DNA of 64,000 nucleotides from Clostridiales bacterium. Its GTDB lineage: Bacteria > Bacillota > Clostridia > Lachnospirales > Bianqueaceae. The stretch is taken from the NCBI GenBank assembly GCA_024689505.1, contig JAILDJ010000271.1, positions 1-64,000 on the forward strand. Direction: 5' to 3'. The stretch's first letter is position 1, and each line of letters opens with the position of its first letter. The position numbers were made by a program, and so were the translations under genes. Positions 18,352-27,716 of this stretch are shown in pieces. Under the pieces are notes generated by a model. That model made no database searches. It was not told the DNA's origin and saw nothing but the letters and a program-made list of their open reading frames with translations.

Positions 18352-19437
18352 ATGGAAACCAATACGAAGGATCTGTTATGGCTGCTTATATCAGAAGGCC
18401 CGGGGATCGGGCTGAGGGCAGCAATCAAGTGTTATCATACGTGGAACGATCCGCTTCGGATCTGGCAGGCCGGTCCGGAACAATGGAGGGCAGCTGGCCT
18501 TCCGGATAAAGCCATCGCATATCTGGATCAGGGACCTGCATTGGAGCAGGCGCGTACGCAGGCGGAAGCATGGAAAGAGAAGGGGATCACGCTGATCAGC
18601 TTGTCTTCCGATCTCTATCCGGAGACGTTGAAAACGATCTTCGATCCACCGCCGGTATTGTTCGCCGCGGGAGAGCTGGACCTGCTTGCCGCCTCGATGA
18701 TGGCGGTGGTCGGAGCCAGACGCTGCTCATCCTATGGTGAGCAGGCAGCGCTCTATATCGGAGAAGGGCTGGCCAGGCGCGGGTATGCGGTCATCAGTGG
18801 ACTTGCGGCAGGGATCGATGCAGCAGCACATCGTGGCGCATTAAAAGCTGGAGGATATACGGTCGCGGTCCTGGGAAATGGCATCGATATATGTTATCCT
18901 CCGGAAAACCTGCGTCTCTGGGAAGAAATACGATCTTCCGGTCTGATCCTGTCGGAGCACAGACCGGGCGTGCGTCCGATGGCAGGGTTTTTCCCTCGGC
19001 GGAACCGTATCATCAGTGGCTTGAGCCAGGGCGTGATCGTAGTCGAAGCCGGAGAGAAGAGTGGGTCTTTGATCACAGCGGACTTTGCTTTGGAGCAAGG
19101 CCGCAGCGTATATGCGGTACCGGGCTCTTTCTTTTCATTAAAATGCAAGGGGACGCATGCGCTCATCCGAGACAGTGGCGCTGCGATCCTGGTCGATATC
19201 AACGACATAGCTCCGGCCGAGCATGGTTTAGTGTGCAGTCATGAACAGGTGGAAAAGCGGGAGCCGGAATCAGAGGAAGAACGAGCAGTGCTCCGAAAGA
19301 TCGCGCCGGAAGGGACAGCCATGGAGGAACTGCTCACGGTACAAAGTGATGTAGTGCAATTGCAGCGAACGCTGTCCATGCTCGAATTGTTTGGATTCAT
19401 TCGTCAGAGCGCGGACCAGAAATGGGTCCCGATCTGA
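18352..19437 (+). CDS. dprA: DNA-processing protein DprA
   Basis: VVGARRCSSYGEQAA, ISGLAAGIDAAAHRGAL, NGIDICYPPENL and AGEKSGSLITADFALEQGR. Start placed at METNTKDLLW because a TATAAT box lies at 18299-18304; the supplied ORF begins at 18307. Confidence 0.93.
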   Translation: METNTKDLLWLLISEGPGIGLRAAIKCYHTWNDPLRIWQAGPEQWRAAGLPDKAIAYLDQGPALEQARTQAEAWKEKGITLISLSSDLYPETLKTIFDPPPVLFAAGELDLLAASMMAVVGARRCSSYGEQAALYIGEGLARRGYAVISGLAAGIDAAAHRGALKAGGYTVAVLGNGIDICYPPENLRLWEEIRSSGLILSEHRPGVRPMAGFFPRRNRIISGLSQGVIVVEAGEKSGSLITADFALEQGRSVYAVPGSFFSLKCKGTHALIRDSGAAILVDINDIAPAEHGLVCSHEQVEKREPESEEERAVLRKIAPEGTAMEELLTVQSDVVQLQRTLSMLELFGFIRQSADQKWVPI

Positions 19438-19465
19438 TGTCAGTTTATATATGGGAGGTACAGGA

Positions 19466-21550
19466 ATGGCAAAAAACCTCGTGATCGTCGAGTCACCTGC
19501 AAAAGCTAAAACGATCAAGAAGTTTTTGGGCAACAGTTATCAGGTCATCGCGTCCAATGGACATGTGCGGGATCTGCCGAAAAGCCAGATGGGGATCGAT
19601 ATCGATCACGATTTCGAACCTAAATATATCACGATCCGTGGAAAGGGTGAATTGCTGGCCCAGCTGCGCAAAGAAGTCACGAAAGCGGATCATATCTATC
19701 TTGCGACAGACCCGGACCGCGAGGGAGAAGCGATCTCATGGCATTTGTACCATACGCTCGATCTCGCGGAAAAGAAGACCCGCCGCATCACCTTCAATGA
19801 GATCACCAAGGATGTCGTGAAAGGTGCGCTGAAGCAGGCCAGAGATATCGATCTGGACCTGGTCGATGCACAGCAGGCCCGCCGCGTGCTGGACCGTATC
19901 GTAGGATATGAAATCAGTCCGATCCTGTGGAAAAAGGTCAAAAAAGGCCTTTCCGCCGGCCGTGTACAGTCCGCGACCTTGAAGCTGCTTTGTGATCGTG
20001 AGGATGAGATCAACGATTTCATTCCAGAGGAATTCTGGACGATGGAAGCGGATCTTTCCAAGACGGGAGCCGTCGGTCGGCTGCACGCGAAAGTCGCCTT
20101 TGTTGATGGAGAGAAGTTTGCCTGCGGTTCTGAAGCAGAAGCCGTGAAGCTCGAGGAGCGTCTGCGTGCGGCCAAGACACTTACGGTGGAGCAGATCCAT
20201 ACCGGCCGCAGATCGCGCAGACAGCCGCTGCCGTTTACGACCAGTACACTGCAGCAGGAAGCTTCCAAGCGATTGAATTTCACACCGGCAAAAACGATGC
20301 AGATCGCGCAGCAATTATATGAAGGTGTGGAAGTCAAGGGACATGGTACCATCGGTCTGATCACCTATCTGCGTACCGATTCTGTACGTATCTCAGAAGA
20401 AGCACGGGCAGCGGCGCTGCTGCAGATCCGTGCGGAATATGGCGAAGAATACGCGGATGAAGCCCGCCGAAACGAGCAGACCGGCCGTATCCAGGATGCC
20501 CATGAGGCGATCCGCCCCACCTATGCGGATCTGAAGCCTGCGCAAATCGCGGATTCCGTCAGTCGGGATCAGCTGCGGCTGTACCGTCTGATTTGGGAAC
20601 GTTTCATGGCCGCGTTGATGCGTCCGGCGGAATACGAGACCATGCAGATCACGGTCTCCGGAGAAGGCATTGTTTTGACTGCGTCGGGCTCCAAACTGAT
20701 CTTCCCTGGTTTCCTGAAAGCCTGCAAGGATCTGGATGAAGAGGAAGAGGGCGAGCTCAAGAGCATCAAAGGCCTGGAAGAAGGGGACAGACTGGTGCTG
20801 GAAGACCTGCAGAAAGAGCAGCATTTTACGCAGCCGCCTGCCCGTTTCACGGAAGCGTCTCTGGTCCATGAAATGGAAGAGAACGGACTGGGCCGGCCCA
20901 GTACGTACGCGCCGACCATCACGACGATCCTCGCCCGCGGCTATGTCTCCAAAGAGAAAAAGGCGCTGTATGTTACAGAACTGGGCACGATCGTCAATCA
21001 GATCATCGGTGAGTATTTCCCGGAGATCGTGGACGTAAGGTTCACAGCGCAGATGGAGGACCGTCTGGACAGCGTCGAGACCGGTGACATCCCCTGGAAG
21101 CAGATCGTCCGGGAGTTTTACGGGGCATTCGAGCCGGAAGTAGCTGATGCGATGACGCGACTGGAAAAGGTCGAGATCCATGACGAAGTCACGGACGAGA
21201 TCTGTGACCTTTGCGGACGGAACATGGTCCTGAAGCAGGGGCGCTTCGGCCGTTTCTATGCCTGCCCGGGATTCCCGGAATGCCGCAATACCAAACCGTA
21301 TTTCGAGTATGTGGACGCAGCATGTCCGCAATGCGGCGGCAGGATCCAGATCAAACGGACCCGCAAAGGACGCGTCTATTACGGATGCGAAAATTATACG
21401 ACCTGTGATTTCATGTCCTGGGATCAGCCGACCAATGAGGTATGTCCGGACTGCGGAGAGCGCCTGTATAAAAAGAACGGCCGCAGAAGACGCCTGTTCT
21501 GCAAGAAAGAAGGCTGCGGCTACTTCCGCGAGATCGAGGAAGAAGAATAA
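19466..21550 (+). CDS. topA: DNA topoisomerase I (type IA)
   Basis: MAKNLVIVESPAKAKTIKKFLG, TYLRTDSVRIS, YVSKEKKALY-type and three C-terminal CxxC...C zinc-finger segments. Confidence 0.98.
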   Translation: MAKNLVIVESPAKAKTIKKFLGNSYQVIASNGHVRDLPKSQMGIDIDHDFEPKYITIRGKGELLAQLRKEVTKADHIYLATDPDREGEAISWHLYHTLDLAEKKTRRITFNEITKDVVKGALKQARDIDLDLVDAQQARRVLDRIVGYEISPILWKKVKKGLSAGRVQSATLKLLCDREDEINDFIPEEFWTMEADLSKTGAVGRLHAKVAFVDGEKFACGSEAEAVKLEERLRAAKTLTVEQIHTGRRSRRQPLPFTTSTLQQEASKRLNFTPAKTMQIAQQLYEGVEVKGHGTIGLITYLRTDSVRISEEARAAALLQIRAEYGEEYADEARRNEQTGRIQDAHEAIRPTYADLKPAQIADSVSRDQLRLYRLIWERFMAALMRPAEYETMQITVSGEGIVLTASGSKLIFPGFLKACKDLDEEEEGELKSIKGLEEGDRLVLEDLQKEQHFTQPPARFTEASLVHEMEENGLGRPSTYAPTITTILARGYVSKEKKALYVTELGTIVNQIIGEYFPEIVDVRFTAQMEDRLDSVETGDIPWKQIVREFYGAFEPEVADAMTRLEKVEIHDEVTDEICDLCGRNMVLKQGRFGRFYACPGFPECRNTKPYFEYVDAACPQCGGRIQIKRTRKGRVYYGCENYTTCDFMSWDQPTNEVCPDCGERLYKKNGRRRRLFCKKEGCGYFREIEEEE

Positions 21551-21604
21551 GATCTAAGATCCGAAAACCAGTACTCCGTTACAAAAGAAAGAGGATCCTG
21601 CTGA

Positions 21605-22270
21605 ATGGACGGCAGTGTAACGGAGTCACAGTTTCTGCATATTTGGAAATGTTATCACATATCTCGTGATGAAAAACTGAAAGAACAGCTTATCCTGAGC
21701 CGCATGCCGTTGATCCGGGCCGTCAGTGCCCGTGCGGTCCTGCATTGTCCAAAGGACATGGACCTGGAAGATATCAATGGTTATGCGGTCCTGGGTTTTA
21801 TTGAGGCGCTCGATCGTTTCGATCCACGCGTACATACCAGTTTTCCCGCTTTCGCGGTCTGCTGGATGCGCGGCCGGATCGCGCATGGAGCCAGAGAGCA
21901 TGCCGGCATCAAACGTTCGCAGATCAAGTATCTGACGCAGACCATTTCTTTGAATACAGGCACTGCGGAAGAGGAGCTCCTGGAACGGATCGCGGATCCG
22001 GAGGATGCGCTGGGCGATCTGGAGGATCGTCTGGCGATGCATCAGCTGCATAGCCTCCTGGAGAAACAGATCGCAAAACTGGAGCCGCGGCAGCAGATGA
22101 TCATTCGGCGGCATTATTATGAGAAAGTGTCGCTGCGCAGGCTCGGACAGGATCTGGGATGCAGTCCTTCCTGGATCAGCTTCCAACACAGACAGGCGCT
22201 GGAACGGCTCAGAGAATCTGTTGGAAGAGAGCCGCTGTTTGCCGAAGAAAAATCGCAATATCTTGCGTAA
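21605..22270 (+). CDS. Sigma-70 family RNA polymerase sigma factor, SigD/FliA-like
   Basis: DMDLEDINGYAVLGFIEALDRFDPR (region 2), SFPAFAVCWMRGRIAHGAREH, and LEPRQQMIIRRHYYEKVSLRRLGQDLGCSPSWISFQHRQALERLRE (region 4). Confidence 0.85.
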   Translation: MDGSVTESQFLHIWKCYHISRDEKLKEQLILSRMPLIRAVSARAVLHCPKDMDLEDINGYAVLGFIEALDRFDPRVHTSFPAFAVCWMRGRIAHGAREHAGIKRSQIKYLTQTISLNTGTAEEELLERIADPEDALGDLEDRLAMHQLHSLLEKQIAKLEPRQQMIIRRHYYEKVSLRRLGQDLGCSPSWISFQHRQALERLRESVGREPLFAEEKSQYLA

Positions 22271-22276
22271 TTGTAC

Positions 22277-22305
22277 TTGATTTTTCATGACAGGCCTGTT
22301 ATAAT
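22277..22305 (+). promoter_or_regulatory. Promoter of rpsB-tsf
   Basis: TTGATT - 17 bp - TATAAT. Confidence 0.75.
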
Positions 22306-22311
22306 TTCGAA

Positions 22312-22442
22312 TGGTACGCATTTCTCATGTGCGTAACATATATCACACGCGGACGGAGTTATCCGCCGGTGCTGCCCGCAGATCGGGCGGTGGCAGGAGA
22401 AGTGGCCGGACGCGGAAGAAAAACCAAATGGAGGTATGTATC
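22312..22442 (+). promoter_or_regulatory. Structured 5' leader of rpsB (possible ribosomal-protein autoregulatory leader)
   Basis: About 130-nt untranslated leader with several G/C stems, e.g. gcgga-cggagtta-tccgc and gcccg-cagat-cgggc. Confidence 0.5.
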
Positions 22443-23186
22443 ATGAGTGTTATTTCTATGAAACAGCTTTTGGAGGCTGGTGTACATTTCGGTCATCAGA
22501 CTCGTCGCTGGAACCCCAAGATGGCGCCGTACATCTTTACCGAGCGCAATGGCATCTACATCATCGACCTGCAGAAGACCAGCCGTATGATCGACGATGC
22601 TTACGCACAGGTCAAGGCGATCGCTGCTGAAGGCGGCAAGGTCCTGTTCGTCGGCACCAAGAAGCAGGCGCAGGATGCGGTCAAGGCCGAGGCTGAGCGC
22701 TGCGGTATGTTCTATGTCAACAGCCGTTGGCTGGGTGGCATGTTGACCAACTTCAAGACCATCCGTTCCCGTATCGATCGTATGATCGCTCTGGAAAGAA
22801 TGCAGGAAGACGGTACTTTCGATGTGCTGCCGAAGCAGGAAGTCCTGAACCTTGAGAAGGAGCTGGATAAGCTGCGCAAGAATCTGGACGGTATCCGCAA
22901 CATGACCGAGATGCCCGACCTGATCTTCGTTGTTGATCCGCGCAAAGAGCACATCTGCATCCAGGAAGCACATACGCTGGGTATCCCCATGGTCGGTATC
23001 GTCGACACCAACTGTGATCCGGACGAGATCGATTTTGTCATCCCCGGCAACGACGATGCGATCCGTGCCGTCAAGCTGATCGCCGCTACCATCGCTGATG
23101 CCGTCATCGAAGGCAACCAGGGTGAAGACGCGCCTGTCAGCGAAGCTCCGGCAGAAGAAGCAGTCGAAGAAGCTGAAGAAGAATAA
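22443..23186 (+). CDS. rpsB: 30S ribosomal protein S2
   Basis: [32 protein letters not shown] and [13 protein letters not shown]. Confidence 0.99.
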   Translation: MSVISMKQLLEAGVHFGHQTRRWNPKMAPYIFTERNGIYIIDLQKTSRMIDDAYAQVKAIAAEGGKVLFVGTKKQAQDAVKAEAERCGMFYVNSRWLGGMLTNFKTIRSRIDRMIALERMQEDGTFDVLPKQEVLNLEKELDKLRKNLDGIRNMTEMPDLIFVVDPRKEHICIQEAHTLGIPMVGIVDTNCDPDEIDFVIPGNDDAIRAVKLIAATIADAVIEGNQGEDAPVSEAPAEEAVEEAEEE

Positions 23187-23215
23187 TCGATAAACCAGTC
23201 TTAGGAGGAAGAAAC

Positions 23216-24139
23216 ATGGCAATTACCGCAGGAATGGTCAAAGAACTGCGTGAGATGACCGGCGCCGGCATGATGGATTGCAAAAAGGCGCTTACTGAAA
23301 CCAATGGAGATATGAACGCGGCTGTCGATTACCTTCGCAAGAAGGGTCAGGCTGCTGCGCAGAAGCGCGCCAGCAAGATCGCTGCTGAAGGTCTGGTCAC
23401 CTTCAAGATCGCTGATGATTTCAAATCCGCCGCGATCGTCGAAGTCAACTCCGAGACCGATTTCGTCGCGAAAAACGAGATCTTCCGTGAATTCGTAAAT
23501 GATGTAGCTGCTCAGGCTCTTGCGACCAAAGCTGCTGATATGGAAGCTTTCATGGCTGAGCCCTGGAACAAGGATCCGCAGATCACTGTCAACGACGCTC
23601 TGGTCGAGAAGATCGCTCTGATCCACGAGAACCTGAAGATCCGTCGTTTCGAGAAGATCACGACCGAAGGTTACATCGGCGGTTATATCCATGGCGGCGG
23701 ACGCATCGGCGTTCTTGTCGAACTGGATGCAGCCAATGATAGCGAGCCGGTCCGTGATGCTGCGAAGGACGTGGCCATGCAGGTCGCTGCTCTGAATGCG
23801 CAGTATATCAGCCGTGCAGATGTTTCCGACGAGTACCTGGCACATGAGAAAGAGATCCTCATGGAGAAGGCTATGAAGGAAGCGAACGGCAAGCCCGCCA
23901 ACATCGTTGAGAAGATGGTCGAAGGCCGTTTGTCCAAAGAACTGAAAGACATCTGCCTGCTGGATCAGATCTATTTCCGTGACAATGAGCAGACCGTCGG
24001 AAAGTTCCTGAAGAAAGCTACTCAGGACGCTGGCACCCCGATCACTGTTAAGAAGTTCATCCGTTTCGAGACCGGTGAAGGTATCGAGAAGAAGGAAGAG
24101 AACTTCGCAGAAGAAGTCGCCGCACAGATGAGACAGTAA
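23216..24139 (+). CDS. tsf: Elongation factor Ts
   Basis: ITAGMVKELREMTGAGMMDCKKALTETNGDMNAAVDYLRKKG. Confidence 0.99.
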   Translation: MAITAGMVKELREMTGAGMMDCKKALTETNGDMNAAVDYLRKKGQAAAQKRASKIAAEGLVTFKIADDFKSAAIVEVNSETDFVAKNEIFREFVNDVAAQALATKAADMEAFMAEPWNKDPQITVNDALVEKIALIHENLKIRRFEKITTEGYIGGYIHGGGRIGVLVELDAANDSEPVRDAAKDVAMQVAALNAQYISRADVSDEYLAHEKEILMEKAMKEANGKPANIVEKMVEGRLSKELKDICLLDQIYFRDNEQTVGKFLKKATQDAGTPITVKKFIRFETGEGIEKKEENFAEEVAAQMRQ

Positions 24140-24152
24140 AGAACAAAAATAG

Positions 24153-24234
24153 GGCCCCTGACATATATCCTCATTCGCTAAGCTCGCAAAGCGAAATACG
24201 CTCATGAGGATATATGTCAGGGGCCTTTTTTTTT
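24153..24234 (+). terminator. Long-stem terminator after tsf
   Basis: ggcccctgacatatatcctcat ... atgaggatatatgtcaggggcc (perfect 22-bp stem), then ttttttttt. Confidence 0.85.
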
Positions 24235-24306
24235 CAGACGGATGATGCCCTTCTGCAAGCAGAGGGCTTGTTTTTCTGCATGACGCTTGGGCTTGGGTAA
24301 AAGAAA

Positions 24307-24330
24307 ACCGGTTGGGTGATCCCAACCGGT
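24307..24330 (-). terminator. Terminator of the 3D-domain gene
   Basis: accggttggg-tgat-cccaaccggt with a T-rich tract downstream on the minus strand (ttttctttt). Confidence 0.75.
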
Positions 24331-24337
24331 AGGCTGC

Positions 24338-25192
24338 TTAGCCGACGATGTAAACATTGGCGTATTGTACTCCGAAGTCATAGGCGACGGAGTGAGAATC
24401 AAAGAAGATGTCGATCGTGTTGGATGAGAAGTTACCACAATCCTCAACGGTGTATGTTCCGTAACCTTCGATATACACGACGGTACCATAGGGCAGAACA
24501 CTGGGGTCTGCAGCGATGGTATATCCTTCCACCGGAACGGTGCCAATCGCGGTGATGCCGGTGTTGGAGCCGCAACAGATGGAACACGGACAATATGCCG
24601 TCAACCTGAATGTGCCTACGTAGTTACCGTTATCAGAAGGCTCTTCCTGAGCCTCATCTTCTGGTGTTTCTTCCACGGCTGCCTGTTCCGCAGACGTGTC
24701 AGCGGACTGCTGGGCTTCGGCTTCTTCGCGGGCGGCTTCTTCACGGGCCGCTTCATCACGCGCAGCTTTTTCCGCAGCAAGACGATCCGCCTCTTCTTGT
24801 TCTTTAGCGAGACGTTCTTTTTCCGCGGCTTCTTCAGCAGCTTTCTTTTCTTTCAATGCTTCCTGTGCTATGTTGGCTGATGCCTGCACATCCGCAAGTG
24901 TTACGGTGTGCATGGGGCGCGCCAGAGATACTTCTGTTTTTTTCTGATCTCTGAGCGACACGGCCTTCATTGCCACTGTCTGAGCGGGCAGAGCTTTGGG
25001 AGAGCCGAGTGCGGACTCCAAAGCGACCTGTCCGATCTCGGGATCACTGTCGGAAATAATGATCTGACTTTCCGAGGATTCCCGTGCGTACGCTTCATTT
25101 TTGTAATTCAATAAAATAGTTTCAGAAACGACGATGGTTATTACAAGCACCAGGAAGAACTGAAAGAATCTTGTATTGTAAGATTCTCTCAT
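24338..25192 (-). CDS. 3D-domain (MltA/RlpA-like double-psi barrel) secreted or membrane-anchored cell-wall protein
   Basis: N-terminal TM segment, Ala/Glu-rich coiled coil, and C-terminal RLTAYCPCSICCGSNTGITAIGTVPVEGYTIAADPSVLPYGTVVYIEGYGTYTVEDCG...IDIFFDSHSVAYDFG. Confidence 0.9.
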   Translation of the reverse strand: MRESYNTRFFQFFLVLVITIVVSETILLNYKNEAYARESSESQIIISDSDPEIGQVALESALGSPKALPAQTVAMKAVSLRDQKKTEVSLARPMHTVTLADVQASANIAQEALKEKKAAEEAAEKERLAKEQEEADRLAAEKAARDEAAREEAAREEAEAQQSADTSAEQAAVEETPEDEAQEEPSDNGNYVGTFRLTAYCPCSICCGSNTGITAIGTVPVEGYTIAADPSVLPYGTVVYIEGYGTYTVEDCGNFSSNTIDIFFDSHSVAYDFGVQYANVYIVG

Positions 25193-25281
25193 GTGGACCT
25201 CCTTTTTCCCGTAATGATACCTTGCTTTGTCTTTCTGTCTATTTCATCAATAGACTGCGCTCACCTCACGCAGGTTCTCAT

Positions 25282-25310
25282 ATTTTATCATGAGGGGGTC
25301 GAAAAGTCAA
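25282..25310 (-). promoter_or_regulatory. Promoter of the 3D-domain gene
   Basis: On the minus strand, TTGACT - 17 bp - TAAAAT. Confidence 0.65.
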
Positions 25311-25533
25311 TTTTCGGCCATCTTGCGGTCAGAAAACGCGGAAAGCACAATGTGTGGCGTTTTTTCAACGGGTTTTCGATGATTAAAATACAGGATGTTG
25401 TGGTGCGAAAAATGGACATTTAGATTACAAAAATATGAACAATTTGTTAACAAAAGGGCAAATCGTAAGATCGTACCATGATTCGTAAAATCATCCATCA
25501 GGGATTCCGAACTATGGCAAACGACTTTCTTTA

Positions 25534-25562
25534 TTGCTTTTTCCGATGGCAGATGGTATAAT
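25534..25562 (+). promoter_or_regulatory. Promoter of the pyrH operon
   Basis: TTGCTT - 17 bp - TATAAT. Confidence 0.65.
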
Positions 25563-25601
25563 GGACCCAATGTTAAAGACGCGATAAAGGGAGGATCTCA
25601 A

Positions 25602-26297
25602 ATGTACAAAAGAGTCCTGTTGAAACTGAGCGGAGAGGCGCTTTCCGGCGATGTGGGCATGGGTCTGGATCTGGAGACGACTCGTAAAGTAGGCCTGCAA
25701 GTCAAAGAAGCACATGACCTGGGCATGCAGATCGCCATCGTGATCGGTGGAGGAAACTGGTGGCGCGGACGCAGCTCTCAGGGCATCGACCGTGTCAAGG
25801 CGGATCAGATCGGCATGTTGGCGACTGTTATGAATTGCCTGTATGTATCTGAAGTGTTCCGCACCCAGGGTATGGAAACATCCGTGTATGTCCCGTATCC
25901 TATCGGCATCTATGCTGATGTTTTCAACAAGGACAAAGCGATCCGTGATCTGGAACAGGGCAAGATCGTATTCTTCGCGGGCGGCACCGGCCATCCCTTC
26001 TTCTCGACCGATATGGCCACGGCTCTCAGAGCGGCAGAGACCGATTGCGATGCTGTACTGATGGCCAAGAGCGTCGACGGGGTGTACGATGATGATCCTG
26101 CCATCGATCCCGATGCGAAAAAGTATGACGTCATGACCTATCAGGAGATCCTGGACAAGCAGCTGAAAGTCATCGACCTATCCGCGGCCATCCTGCTCAT
26201 GGAAAGGAAGATCCCGTCCAAGCTCTTCGCGCTGCGCGAAGAGGGCGGCATCATCCGTGTCATCCAAGGCGCGTCTGTCGGAACGACCATAGAATAA
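25602..26297 (+). CDS. pyrH: Uridylate kinase
   Basis: YKRVLLKLSGEAL, IGGGNWWRGR and ATVMNCLYV. Confidence 0.98.
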   Translation: MYKRVLLKLSGEALSGDVGMGLDLETTRKVGLQVKEAHDLGMQIAIVIGGGNWWRGRSSQGIDRVKADQIGMLATVMNCLYVSEVFRTQGMETSVYVPYPIGIYADVFNKDKAIRDLEQGKIVFFAGGTGHPFFSTDMATALRAAETDCDAVLMAKSVDGVYDDDPAIDPDAKKYDVMTYQEILDKQLKVIDLSAAILLMERKIPSKLFALREEGGIIRVIQGASVGTTIE

Positions 26298-26323
26298 AAT
26301 AAAGCCAGGGAGGGACTTACATC

Positions 26324-26884
26324 ATGGCAACAAGCAAATATCTTACCACTCACGAGGACAAATTCGTCAAGTGCCTGTCCAATCTGGACAGCGAGCTGAA
26401 CACCATCCGTGTCGGCCGTGCCAATCCGCATGTGCTGGATCGTGTCACTGTGGATTATTATGGTACGCCTACGCCGCTGCAGCAGGTCGGCAATATCACT
26501 GTGCCGGAGGCTCGTCTCCTGGTCATCCAGCCTTGGGATGCCAGTCTGATCACGCCCATCTGCAAAGCCATCCAGATGTCCGACGTCGGTATCAACCCCA
26601 GCACCGATGGCAAGGTCATCCGTCTGCCGTTCCCGGAACTGACCGAGGAAAAGCGTAAAGACACCAGCAAAGAGGTCAAACAGAAGGGTGAGGCCACTAA
26701 GGTCGCCATCCGCAATGTCCGCCGCGATGGCATGGATCAGCTGAAAAAGCTGAAGAAAGATGCCACCATCACCGAAGACGAGCAGAAGGATCTGGAGACA
26801 GAGCTGCAGAAGCTGACGGACGATTATATCGCGAAAGTCGATAAGCGGGTCGACCAGAAGACCAAAGAGGTCATGTCGGTCTGA
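26324..26884 (+). CDS. frr: Ribosome recycling factor
   Basis: IRVGRANPHVLDRVTVDYYGTPTPLQQVGNITVPEARLLVIQPWD. Confidence 0.99.
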   Translation: MATSKYLTTHEDKFVKCLSNLDSELNTIRVGRANPHVLDRVTVDYYGTPTPLQQVGNITVPEARLLVIQPWDASLITPICKAIQMSDVGINPSTDGKVIRLPFPELTEEKRKDTSKEVKQKGEATKVAIRNVRRDGMDQLKKLKKDATITEDEQKDLETELQKLTDDYIAKVDKRVDQKTKEVMSV

Positions 26885-26992
26885 GGTTTATACAGAAAAG
26901 AAAGCAATGAGACATACGGGGCCGTTTCTTACGGAAGCGGCCTTTCGTGCGCCTAACAGCCTGAAATCTTATCATCAGATGGAGGAGATCCT

Positions 26993-27715
26993 ATGACATT
27001 CGAAGATCTGCGTCCGGAACAGATCCCGCGGCATGTGGCGATCATTCTGGATGGAAACGGCCGATGGGCCAAGGCCAATGGCAAACTGCGCAGCCAGGGG
27101 CATAAGGCCGGTGCCGATAACGTCGAGACCATCAACGATGCGTTGACGGAGATCGGTGCGAAGTATCTGACGGTCTATGCGTTTTCTACTGAGAACTGGA
27201 AGCGCGCCGAGGATGAGGTATCCTATCTCATGTCTTTGATGAAGCGATATTTGATCCGCAATAAAAAAGATGCCATTGCACGCCGGACCCGCATCCGTGT
27301 CATCGGAGATAAAAGCAGGCTCGATCCGGAGCTGCAAGTGCTGATCCGGGAAGTGGAAGAAGATACGGCACATCTGGACCGGTTCAATCTGACGTTTGCT
27401 ATCAACTATGGTGGCCGGGACGAGATCGTCAGGGCGGTGCGCCGGGTAGCGCAGGAAGCAAAAGAAGGACTGCTGGATCCGGGTATGATCGATGAGGCGT
27501 TGTTCTCTTCTTATCTGGATACGGCGGATCTGCCGGATCCGGATCTGTTGATCCGCACCAGTGGAGAAGAGCGTATCAGCAATTTCCTGCCATGGCAGAT
27601 CGCGTACAGTGAGCTTTACTTCGCGCAGGTCTACTGGCCGGATTTCACCATCGATGAATTGAAAAAAGCGATCCTGTCCTATGCGGGCCGGGAGCGCCGT
27701 TTTGGAGGCAGATGA
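26993..27715 (+). CDS. uppS: Isoprenyl transferase (undecaprenyl diphosphate synthase family)
   Basis: IPRHVAIILDGNGRWAKANG, AFSTENWKR and DPDLLIRTSGEERISNFLPWQIAYSELYF. Confidence 0.97.
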   Translation: MTFEDLRPEQIPRHVAIILDGNGRWAKANGKLRSQGHKAGADNVETINDALTEIGAKYLTVYAFSTENWKRAEDEVSYLMSLMKRYLIRNKKDAIARRTRIRVIGDKSRLDPELQVLIREVEEDTAHLDRFNLTFAINYGGRDEIVRAVRRVAQEAKEGLLDPGMIDEALFSSYLDTADLPDPDLLIRTSGEERISNFLPWQIAYSELYFAQVYWPDFTIDELKKAILSYAGRERRFGGR

Positions 27716-27716
27716 T

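Noticed and set aside
20393-21331. 312-aa minus ORF within topA
   Set aside because: Antisense to a confident topA reading frame; no RBS or motif support.
22311-22442. N-terminal extension of the rpsB ORF
   Set aside because: This interval is the transcribed leader just after the TATAAT box. S2 similarity begins at 22443 after an RBS (tggagg).
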